A DNA stretch of 43,454 nt from an uncultured Halieaceae bacterium (lineage in GTDB: Bacteria > Pseudomonadota > Gammaproteobacteria > Pseudomonadales > Halieaceae). The notes beneath the pieces were generated by a model. That model did not search any database. It worked only from the letters and a program-made list of their open reading frames with translations, and was not told the origin of the DNA. Both the position numbers and the translations under genes were made by a program. Positions 36,611-43,454 of this stretch are shown here, one piece after another; within the stretch, counting starts at the first letter, position 1, and each line of letters begins with the position of its first letter. The stretch lies in NCBI GenBank assembly GCA_913031575.1, contig CAJWEV010000015.1:1-43454 (forward strand), in the 5' to 3' direction.

Positions 36611-37093
36611 GTGACACGATTGACGACGCTTCACATCGAAAAAGAGGCGCACAAATTTTCATCTGCGCACTACACCATCTTCTCGGCGACGGAGCGCGAG
36701 CGATTGCATGGCCATAATTACTTTGTGTCGGCACGTATCGTTGCCAAAATGGGTAACAACGGATTTTCCGCTGACTACAATGTCTATAAGCGCCGCATAA
36801 AGGCAATCTGCGATAAATACGATGAGTACATGCTACTGCCTGAGTTTTCGCCATTTCAAACGCTTGAAACGGTGGGCGATGAGATTCACGCCACATTTGC
36901 AGGCAAGGTGCTCAAATTTCCTGTGGATGAAACGTGGGTACTGCCTATCGCCAACGTAACGGTTGAGGAGCTCTCCCAACTGTTGCTTAACGAGCTATTA
37001 GCTGCGGAAGACGACCCGGATCTGGTCGAGATCGAGTTGACGGTTTCGTCGGGGAGCGGCCAAGCCGGTTCCACGATTTGGGTTGCTGAGTAA
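36611..37093 (+). CDS. COG0720 6-pyruvoyltetrahydropterin synthase homologue, PTPS-III type
   Basis: A 160-residue T-fold protein. Zinc ligands are His20 (SSAHY), His33 and His35 (LHGHNYF). The catalytic position has ExxHGH (Glu30-Arg-Leu-HGH), with Arg at the place of the QueD cysteine. ExxHGH is the published signature of PTPS-III, which makes 6-hydroxymethyl-dihydropterin from dihydroneopterin triphosphate and can replace FolB in folate synthesis; QueD has CxxxHGH. One departure is KYDEYMLLP, where QueD and eukaryotic PTPS have LDH. GTG start behind AAAGGG. It is divergent from the SDR/VUT pair and followed by a candidate small RNA. Catalytic activity has not been shown for this sequence. 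Confidence 0.82.
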   Translation: MTRLTTLHIEKEAHKFSSAHYTIFSATERERLHGHNYFVSARIVAKMGNNGFSADYNVYKRRIKAICDKYDEYMLLPEFSPFQTLETVGDEIHATFAGKVLKFPVDETWVLPIANVTVEELSQLLLNELLAAEDDPDLVEIELTVSSGSGQAGSTIWVAE

Positions 37094-37149
37094 AAAAAAC
37101 ATAAAAATTCACATTTTTTTTGAACTTTACGGTTTCATCGGGTTCTCAA

Positions 37150-37275
37150 TAACTATCCAGCAGATGGCGCTTCGGCGGGGGTAGCGCGAGGGAAACATCT
37201 GAGGGTCAGATGAGACATCATCTCCCGATTTGAGTGGCTCCTTTAATTCGCCGGCTTTTTAGCCGGCGTTTTTTT
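37150..37275 (+). ncRNA. Candidate structured small RNA with three stem-loops
   Basis: The 186-bp gap after the PTPS-III gene holds three consecutive hairpins. First, CAGATG-GCGC (37161-37170) pairs with GCGC (37184-37187) and CATCTG (37196-37201). Second, AGATGA-GACA-TCATCT (37208-37223) is extended by GGG/CCC across a two-base bulge. Third is a strong terminator (37249-37275). The 5' end is uncertain; TTTACG and AATAAC near 37128-37155 could form a weak promoter. I do not recognise a known RNA family. It could instead be the structured 3' UTR of the PTPS-III gene. Confidence 0.45.
37249..37275 (+). terminator. Strong intrinsic terminator
   Basis: An 8-bp GC-rich stem, CGCCGGCT-TTTT-AGCCGGCG, is followed by seven T residues. 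It ends transcription from the left (PTPS-III gene or the candidate small RNA). The stop codon of the convergent TlpA-like gene lies 5 bases beyond. Read from the other strand the stem is preceded by A residues and not followed by a T-run within the stem context beyond AAGGAG-like bases, so it acts mainly in the plus direction. Confidence 0.88.
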
Positions 37276-37279
37276 GCCT

Positions 37280-37699
37280 CTATTTCGGTCGTCCGTCTGG
37301 GTCAATATGCGCAATGATTGCCTCCGCTGTCTGCGGTCCCACCAGCGTCGCGACGAGTGTGCCCTCGGGAGATAAAACAAATGTGGTTGGCAATATGGAG
37401 GGACGCGTTGTGTCTAAGCTCGCTGCAGGATCATCGATGATGTCAAAGGTTATGCCCAGTGAATCGGCGTCTGAGACCAGAGCCTCGCCGAGTTTGCCAT
37501 CAAAGTTCACGCCGAGGACCACTACATTTTCGATTTGATTCAGTTTATTAAGCTCAGGTATTTCTTCTCGACACGGTTTGCACCAAATAGCCCAGTAATT
37601 GATGACGTTCCAGTGGTTAGGGACGATACCTGTACGCTTATTCGAACAACCGAGGAGCATCAGACTTGATAGAAGAACCACCGCTAACCGCATTTTCAC
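37280..37699 (-). CDS. TlpA-like thioredoxin-fold lipoprotein
   Basis: A 139-residue protein with a lipoprotein signal (LMLLGC, Cys at residue 18) and a short thioredoxin-like domain. The redox motif is WCKPC (CxxC) preceded by NYWAIW, and the cis-proline segment is SILPTTFVL. It is shorter than most TlpA/ResE-type proteins but complete in fold. The likely role is as a membrane-tethered periplasmic thiol-disulphide reductase. ATG 37699 or 37693 can serve as start. Solitary gene, convergent with the PTPS-III unit and divergent from wrbA. Confidence 0.88.
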   Translation of the reverse strand: MKMRLAVVLLSSLMLLGCSNKRTGIVPNHWNVINYWAIWCKPCREEIPELNKLNQIENVVVLGVNFDGKLGEALVSDADSLGITFDIIDDPAASLDTTRPSILPTTFVLSPEGTLVATLVGPQTAEAIIAHIDPDGRPK

Positions 37700-37750
37700 T
37701 CACCTTTATTCGGAGGCGCAGTATAGCGTGGTCTCAACGAGCCTGTAGGC

Positions 37751-37767
37751 ATGCTAATGTGTAGCAT
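37751..37767. promoter_or_regulatory. Inverted repeat upstream of wrbA
   Basis: A perfect 6-5-6 inverted repeat (ATGCTA-ATGTG-TAGCAT) ends 25 bases before the wrbA start codon, in the 93-bp divergent region shared with the TlpA-like gene. It is a possible operator or mRNA hairpin; no known regulator consensus is matched with confidence. Confidence 0.35.
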
Positions 37768-37789
37768 TGACAAAGGGTTTAAGAGGTAG

Positions 37790-38778
<989 letters not shown>

Positions 38779-38781
38779 AAA

Positions 38782-40596
38782 ATGGATTTACTCAGAGCCG
38801 TCTGGCGAATTCTCGCAGGCATAAGTAAGGTCATTATGGTCTTGGTGCCGCTATTGTTTGTCGTGATGTTCTTTGCAGGGCTATCGCTGAGCGTATCTGA
38901 AAATACGCCCAAGCCACTACCTGAAAGTGCTGGACTGTTAATAGCGCCGACAGGGAGATTGGTTGAGGATCGCACACCACTTGATCCGCTTGACGCCTTG
39001 TTCGCCGACGATCTGATAGCAGAAACCTTACTTTCAACTGTGATAGAGAGTATCGATGCGGCAGCGGATGACGATCGCATCACGTCGATCGTCCTCGATC
39101 TCGAAAATCTTGCGGGTCCTTCCACAAGTCAGTCGATGGAAATTATCGAAGCCCTAGATCGTTTTTCAGAGACCGGCAAGCCTATCGTTGCGATCGGAGA
39201 TTACTTTACGCAATCCCAGTACCTACTCGCATCACAGGCAGATACTGTAGTTCTACATCCGGAGGGCGGTATCAGTCTTTTGGGCTTTGGTGTTTACCGC
39301 ACCTATCTGAAGCAGTTTCTAGAAAACTTTAAGGTTAACTTCCATATTTTCCGCGCGGGCGAAAATAAGTCTGCGGTGGAGCCCTATATGCGTGATGACA
39401 TGTCACCACAGGAGCGGGATGTGGTTGGTAAATGGCTGAATAGTTTGTGGGACGATTACACGACGCTAGTTGAAAAAGGGCGCAACAAATTACCTGGTGA
39501 AGTGACGGAATTTATCAATGATTTCCCGGGAAGGCTTGAGGCAAACGGTGGCGATTTGGCAGAGGTCTTTTTGCAAGAAGGCTATGTAGATGAGCTCCTT
39601 TATGGTGACGAGCTTGAGGAGCGGGTAACCGAAATAGTTGACGCACGTGATGACGACGGCAATATTCAGCTTGTGAGTCTCAAACGGTATATGAGGGATA
39701 TTCGAGACCCCTTTGAGAGCAAGGAGCAACCGCTCATTGCCATCATTCCTATCGAGGGTACATTGGTGCCGGGCGAAAGTTTTCAGGGGTCGGCAGGCAG
39801 CGATACGGTGGTAGAGCAGTTAGAGCGAGCTGATGAAGCCGGCGCTGTTGCTATTGTGCTTCGCATTAATTCGGGGGGTGGCAGCGTATTCGCGTCAGAG
39901 GTGATTCGGGCAAAGGTTGATGCCATCGCGGCTGATGGTGTGCCTATCGTCGTTTCTATGGGCAGTGCCGCTGCATCAGGTGGTTACTGGATTGCGGCAG
40001 CTGCGGACGAGATCTGGGCAATGCCATCGACGATAACAGGCAGCATTGGTGTCTTCTCGGCGTTTCCCACCTTCGAAGGTATTTTCGATTACGTTGGCGC
40101 CACTGTCGATGGAGTTGGTACGACAACCATGGCAGGCAGTTTAGATCCCTTGCAGCCACTTGATGAGAATTCGGCGCGGGTCTTACAAGCGGTGGTTGAC
40201 GGAATCTACGGAAGGTTTCTGAGCTTGGTAGCCACGACGCGACACATGACCGTCGAACAGGTTGATGCAATCGCGGGAGGAAAGGTGTGGATTGGGCGTC
40301 AGGCAAAAGAGATTGGTCTAATAGACCGGCTGGGCAGTCTTGATGACGCCATTGCCGCTGCTGCTGCGCTTGCGCAGGTGGAGGGCTATGATGTGGAGCG
40401 CTTTGGAGCACCCATTACCCCTCAGCAGTTATTCCTGGAAAAGTTGGGCAGTAGCTTTGGTATGTCACTGCCGCAAGCGTTGGGAGCAACTATGTCTTGG
40501 TTGGCCCCCATGCATGAACCGTTGATGATGATGATGCAGTTGAAAGATCCCAAGCACGTCTATCTGCAGTGCTTAGACTGCAACTATGGCTATTGA
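38782..40596 (+). CDS. sppA: Signal peptide peptidase SppA, 67K type
   Basis: A 604-residue serine/lysine protease of the inner membrane that degrades signal peptides after cleavage. One N-terminal membrane helix (about residues 14-38) is followed by tandem SppA domains. The catalytic lysine is Lys196 in AGENKSAVEPYM, and the nucleophile is Ser399 in GSAAASGGYWIA; the paired residues in E. coli are Lys209 and Ser409. ATITGSIGVFS-type sequence (STITGSIGVFSAFP) follows. RBS GAGG precedes the ATG. It overlaps the following Nudix gene by 11 bases. Confidence 0.96.
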   Translation: MDLLRAVWRILAGISKVIMVLVPLLFVVMFFAGLSLSVSENTPKPLPESAGLLIAPTGRLVEDRTPLDPLDALFADDLIAETLLSTVIESIDAAADDDRITSIVLDLENLAGPSTSQSMEIIEALDRFSETGKPIVAIGDYFTQSQYLLASQADTVVLHPEGGISLLGFGVYRTYLKQFLENFKVNFHIFRAGENKSAVEPYMRDDMSPQERDVVGKWLNSLWDDYTTLVEKGRNKLPGEVTEFINDFPGRLEANGGDLAEVFLQEGYVDELLYGDELEERVTEIVDARDDDGNIQLVSLKRYMRDIRDPFESKEQPLIAIIPIEGTLVPGESFQGSAGSDTVVEQLERADEAGAVAIVLRINSGGGSVFASEVIRAKVDAIAADGVPIVVSMGSAAASGGYWIAAAADEIWAMPSTITGSIGVFSAFPTFEGIFDYVGATVDGVGTTTMAGSLDPLQPLDENSARVLQAVVDGIYGRFLSLVATTRHMTVEQVDAIAGGKVWIGRQAKEIGLIDRLGSLDDAIAAAAALAQVEGYDVERFGAPITPQQLFLEKLGSSFGMSLPQALGATMSWLAPMHEPLMMMMQLKDPKHVYLQCLDCNYGY

Positions 40597-41305
40597 TGGG
40601 TCGTTATCGCTCGTAGAGCGTGATGGCGCTGTCCTGGCGTCGACCGTCATACTTTTGCGTCGCGCTGCCACAGGGCCAGAGGTCTTGTTGCTGAAGCGAA
40701 ATTCCAGTGCCCGCAACATGGCCGATGTATGGATGTTCCCAGGTGGTAAGGTAGAGGAGAGTGATCACGGACCCTCGGAGCTTTATCGTGCTATGGCTGC
40801 AGCTGTTCGTGAATTAGAAGAGGAGGCCGGTGTTGTACTCCCCGTTGCGGCGCTGACATACTTTTCTCACTGGCTCACACCGGCAGGAATGGAGCGTCGT
40901 TTTGCGACCTGGTTTTTCGTTGCTGAGTTGCCTGAGGATGCCGCAGTAAAAGTTGATGGCGAGGAAATGGTTGAGGCTCGCTGGGTGCGTACTGAGGACG
41001 CGGTGGCTGAACATCAGGCAGGTAAACTTCGCCTGCCGCCGCCAACGGTTGTGAGCTTGATAGACCTATCTCAGCATCAATCAGTAGGTGCCACAGTCAC
41101 TGCCGTGCTTCGCCGGGTCCCGCCCTATTTTTTCCCCAAGATCTGCGCTGTGGATCCAGAGGATATCGTGATGTTGTACCCCGGTGATGCGGGCTACGAA
41201 CTCGGTGATCGATCCATTGAAGGTGCCAGGCACCGCGCATGGTGGATTGATGGTGTGATTGCTTATCGGCGAGACTTTTCCTTTCCAGATCGAGACTCTC
41301 TTTAA
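40586..41305 (+). CDS. Nudix hydrolase, NUDT19-like, with an insertion in the Nudix box
   Basis: A 239-residue Nudix protein. The box is recognisable as FPGGKVEESD, then about ten extra residues (HGPSELYRAM), then AAAVRELEEEAGV. This insertion is known from the NUDT19/RP2 branch, whose characterised members hydrolyse CoA or acyl-CoA. The C-terminal region has YFFPKICAVDPEDIVMLYPGD, and the last third (HRAWWIDGVIAYRRD) is shared by bacterial members. Substrate not determined. It overlaps the end of sppA by 11 bases and is probably co-transcribed. Confidence 0.85.
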   Translation: MAIDGSLSLVERDGAVLASTVILLRRAATGPEVLLLKRNSSARNMADVWMFPGGKVEESDHGPSELYRAMAAAVRELEEEAGVVLPVAALTYFSHWLTPAGMERRFATWFFVAELPEDAAVKVDGEEMVEARWVRTEDAVAEHQAGKLRLPPPTVVSLIDLSQHQSVGATVTAVLRRVPPYFFPKICAVDPEDIVMLYPGDAGYELGDRSIEGARHRAWWIDGVIAYRRDFSFPDRDSL

Positions 41306-41512
41306 TCTGAGCTATGTCTGAGTGCGCCTTTCTGCCTATTTCTTTCTCCGACGGAGCCACTCTTTGACCAGGCCTTTGAATGAAAGAAACTCGCGTCAAA
41401 AAATTATCTTGAAACGCTTCGTGTTTGAAGAGCCTCGTATCAGGGTAGCTTCTTATTTGAATAGCTGCTAAGGCCGCTAGGTAGTGTCCCAGTAGGCTCC
41501 TCAAGCTCACTA
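41306..41512. other. Convergent intergenic region without a recognised feature
   Basis: A 207-bp gap between the 3' ends of the Nudix and DUF3806 genes. I see only short 4-bp stems (for example CTCC-GAC-GGAG near 41347) and no T-run, so no convincing terminator. A minus-strand frame (41097-41528) crosses it but continues antisense into the Nudix gene and has no family features. Confidence 0.4.
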
Positions 41513-42073
41513 CTACTGAGGCATCCAACGAGCGCCCGGGAGCTTCTGCCGTTGCCGCTTCAATTGTTCGTGAAACAAGTCACTCACTGACAGTGGAGCA
41601 CTCGCCGACAGTCGCCGAGAGAGCATAGTTACCGGGAAGACATAGATCTCTTGATCGCGGTAGCGCAGTGCACGAGATCTGCCCGCGCGATCTCTGTAAA
41701 CCACCCAGTCGAAATCAAGCTCATTCGCCAATAGATCACCAAAAACAATACCCAATGCCTGCTGGGTTTGAACATCTTCACTATCGACCCAGCGCAGATC
41801 GATGATTTTTTGCAGTGTTTTCAGGTCTCTTTCGGTAACCCCCGAAAGGCGTCGTCCAAGACGATTGGCAAGACTCTCGATGGTTTGCCGCTGCTCTGCC
41901 ATGTATTGCTTATCGATCACACTGAGTGGGCGAACTTGGAGCTCAAGTTCTGAACTCAGGACGGTCTGCGCTGTCGTAATAGTAATACAAAGAGCAAACA
42001 CCGTAATCAGCTGCCGAAGGTTTCGTAATTCCGGTTGTGAAACCGCTCTCGAAATGGATAATTGCGCGATCAT
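41513..42073 (-). CDS. DUF3806 domain-containing protein, probably exported
   Basis: A 186-residue protein from ATG 42073. A hydrophobic stretch (about residues 22-40, LRQLITVFALCITITTAQ) suggests a signal peptide or anchor with an unusually long N-terminal region. The C-terminal part has the DUF3806 layout: QTQQALGIVFGDLLANELDF, then WVVYRDRAGRSRALRYRDQE. Function unknown. A frame extension to 42100 is possible. It lies back-to-back with dapA, with only 42 bases between the start codons. Confidence 0.75.
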   Translation of the reverse strand: MIAQLSISRAVSQPELRNLRQLITVFALCITITTAQTVLSSELELQVRPLSVIDKQYMAEQRQTIESLANRLGRRLSGVTERDLKTLQKIIDLRWVDSEDVQTQQALGIVFGDLLANELDFDWVVYRDRAGRSRALRYRDQEIYVFPVTMLSRRLSASAPLSVSDLFHEQLKRQRQKLPGARWMPQ

Positions 42074-42115
42074 GTTGACCCTCACCTCGAATTTTCCCAT
42101 CGCTGGAGTATGCCG

Positions 42116-42988
42116 ATGATAACTGGAAGCATAGTCGCGCTGGTAACGCCTATGACTGATTCTGGCAATATCGACTGGCGGACGTTAGAGCGACTCATTG
42201 ATTTTCATGTTGAACAGGGCACTGCGGCATTGGGATTGGTGGGTACGACGGGCGAGGCATCTACACTGAGTCACCCAGAGCATAGAGAGGTCATTCGATT
42301 TGGCGTAAGCCATGCGGGCGGACGCATCCCTATCATGGCGGGCACTGGATCTAACTCGACATTAGAGGCAGTAGAGCTCACTGTCGCAGCGGCAGAGGCG
42401 GGTGCAGACTGTGCTCTATTGGTGACTCCCTATTACAACCGGCCGACGCAAGAAGGGATATTTCAGCACTTCTCGGCGGTAGCAGGTGCGATAAACCTAC
42501 CTATCATCCTCTATAACGTGCCTTCACGTGCGGGCTGTGACCTTGGTAATGAAACTATTTTCCGTCTGAGTCAAATTGAAAATATAGTTGGCTTAAAAGA
42601 TGCCACGGGAGATGTTGAGCGTGGCGCTGCGCTTATTCAGTCCTTGCCGGAAGGATTTGCTGTTTACTCGGGTGACGATTTCACCACTTGCGATTTACTC
42701 GAGGCAGGTGCGAAAGGATGCATTTCGGTCACAGCCAACGTGGCACCCGCAGAAATGGCTAAGATGTGCCGCTTGGCATTAGCGGGTGATATGTCGGCAG
42801 CACGTGCTGTCGATCAAAAAGTTCAGCGATTGCATCAAACGTTATTCCTTGAATCAAATCCCATTCCGGTCAAGTATGCTATGGGTTATATGGGGCTTAT
42901 TGAGCCCACAATGAGATTGCCGCTCACTCCATTGTCAGCGCAGTTTCATGGGGAAGTAACGAAGGCGATTGACGAATGTTTAAACTAA
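42116..42988 (+). CDS. dapA: 4-hydroxy-tetrahydrodipicolinate synthase
   Basis: A 290-residue TIM-barrel lyase that condenses pyruvate and aspartate semialdehyde in lysine/diaminopimelate synthesis. Motifs: GTTGEASTLSHPEH (pyruvate site), VTPYYNRPTQEGI, LYNVPSRAGCDL (catalytic Tyr), and VGLKDATGDV with the Schiff-base lysine. ATG 42116 is chosen since GGAG lies 7 bases before it and the encoded MITGSIVALVTPM is the standard start; the frame is open to 42062. bamC starts inside its last codons, the classical dapA-bamC arrangement. Confidence 0.97.
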   Translation: MITGSIVALVTPMTDSGNIDWRTLERLIDFHVEQGTAALGLVGTTGEASTLSHPEHREVIRFGVSHAGGRIPIMAGTGSNSTLEAVELTVAAAEAGADCALLVTPYYNRPTQEGIFQHFSAVAGAINLPIILYNVPSRAGCDLGNETIFRLSQIENIVGLKDATGDVERGAALIQSLPEGFAVYSGDDFTTCDLLEAGAKGCISVTANVAPAEMAKMCRLALAGDMSAARAVDQKVQRLHQTLFLESNPIPVKYAMGYMGLIEPTMRLPLTPLSAQFHGEVTKAIDECLN

Positions 42989-43454
42989 AAATACTGGTAC
43001 TTCTCATAGCTGCAGTTGGATTATCAGGTTGCAGCCTGCTTCCTGATATGGGCAAGGTCATCCCGTGGGATACAGAATCTGAGTTATCGGGTGACTACGA
43101 GAAGGCTATCGAGGCCAATGTGATTAGCGTTCCTGACGATTTGGACTCTGAATCCATACAGCAGGCCTATCCCATTCCTGAGGTGGCAGTGAATCTTGCA
43201 ATTCCCATTACCGGGAAGGCGCCTAGGCCTGCACCGTTGACCGCAGGCTCTCAGTTGGACGCCGTCCGTTTGCAGCGCCTGGGTGAAAGCCGCTGGGCTG
43301 TAGTTAACGTCGCACCCGGGCAGCTCTGGCCGCAAGTGCGGGCCTTCTTGGTAAGTAGCGGTATTGATGTCGCCAGTGTTGACGCCTCTGGCGGATTAAT
43401 CGACACCTCTTTTGTCATGCTCGAGAGCAAAAGTCTAGAATCGCGCTTCCGCTT
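42976..43454 (+). CDS. bamC: Outer-membrane assembly lipoprotein BamC, N-terminal part
   Basis: The frame opens at ATG 42976, overlapping the dapA end by 13 bases, and runs off the right edge after about 159 residues. A lipoprotein signal is present (VGLSGCSLLPD, lipidation Cys at residue 19). Then comes an unstructured stretch that in BamC binds BamD, followed by the first helix-grip domain, with AVNLAIPITGKAPRPAPLTAG matching the E. coli region and PGQLWPQVRAFL and GGLIDTSFV typical of BamC. BamC is an accessory of the BAM complex that folds outer-membrane proteins. Confidence 0.92.
   Translation, partial: MFKLKILVLLIAAVGLSGCSLLPDMGKVIPWDTESELSGDYEKAIEANVISVPDDLDSESIQQAYPIPEVAVNLAIPITGKAPRPAPLTAGSQLDAVRLQRLGESRWAVVNVAPGQLWPQVRAFLVSSGIDVASVDASGGLIDTSFVMLESKSLESRFR

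Noticed and set aside
41097-41528. 143-codon minus-strand frame spanning the convergent gap after the Nudix gene
   Set aside because: Most of it is antisense to the Nudix gene, no Shine-Dalgarno or domain is seen, and the part in the gap has low similarity to any known protein start.

Overview
The window reads as one chromosomal stretch of a marine-type gammaproteobacterium with roughly balanced GC. Gene order (lpxC - M23 peptidase - secA - argJ - mutT; coaE - pilD; ampD - ampE; metG - rnfABCDGE with mrp/dcd divergent; purM - purN - DUF3108 divergent from DUF2066 - AI-2E - hda; wrbA - DUF2069; dapA - bamC) matches the order known in Pseudomonas and Cellvibrionales-type bacteria. The OM60/NOR5 (Halieaceae) group is my best guess; this is inference from gene content and protein flavour, not a marker-gene result. 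No tRNA, rRNA, phage, transposase or CRISPR array was seen. Both ends cut genes: lpxC at the left and bamC at the right.

Layout. 1-5.9 kb: envelope, secretion and arginine genes (lpxC end, LytM-type peptidase, secA, argJ, mutT). 5.9-11.4 kb, minus strand: coaE, pilD, malate synthase G, and a large two-domain protein made of a prolyl-4-hydroxylase-like 2OG-Fe(II) oxygenase and a C-terminal region resembling tubulin-tyrosine-ligase-like ATP-grasp proteins. 11.5-14.8 kb: a LysR regulator divergent from an acyl-CoA dehydrogenase and rraA, with a clear palindromic LysR-type operator between them. 14.8-21.2 kb: nadC divergent from ampD-ampE across an array of 17-bp repeats, then an acyltransferase, a DUF819 membrane protein, a holD-like gene overlapping rimI, and a hypothetical gene. 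21.2-28 kb: the complete rnfABCDGE operon downstream of metG. 28-37 kb: mrp-dcd, the purMN block, the DUF2066/AI-2E/hda block, then a VUT-family transporter plus SDR divergent from a COG0720 protein with the PTPS-III signature. 37-43.4 kb: a candidate structured small RNA ending in a strong intrinsic terminator, a TlpA-like lipoprotein, wrbA, DUF2069, sppA, a Nudix hydrolase, a DUF3806 protein, dapA and bamC.

Most of the window is housekeeping. Working units are the Rnf ion-pumping oxidoreductase, the purMN purine pair, the AmpD/AmpE peptidoglycan-recycling pair, and the lpxC/secA/bamC envelope functions. The parts most worth a second look are the oxygenase-ATP-grasp fusion (9688-11433), the PTPS-III/SDR/VUT divergent cluster (34993-37093), the candidate small RNA (about 37150-37275), the 17-bp repeat array between nadC and ampD, and the very divergent holD-like gene. 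No gap between genes exceeds 300 bases; the longest (41306-41512, 19380-19575, 37094-37279) are described in entries.
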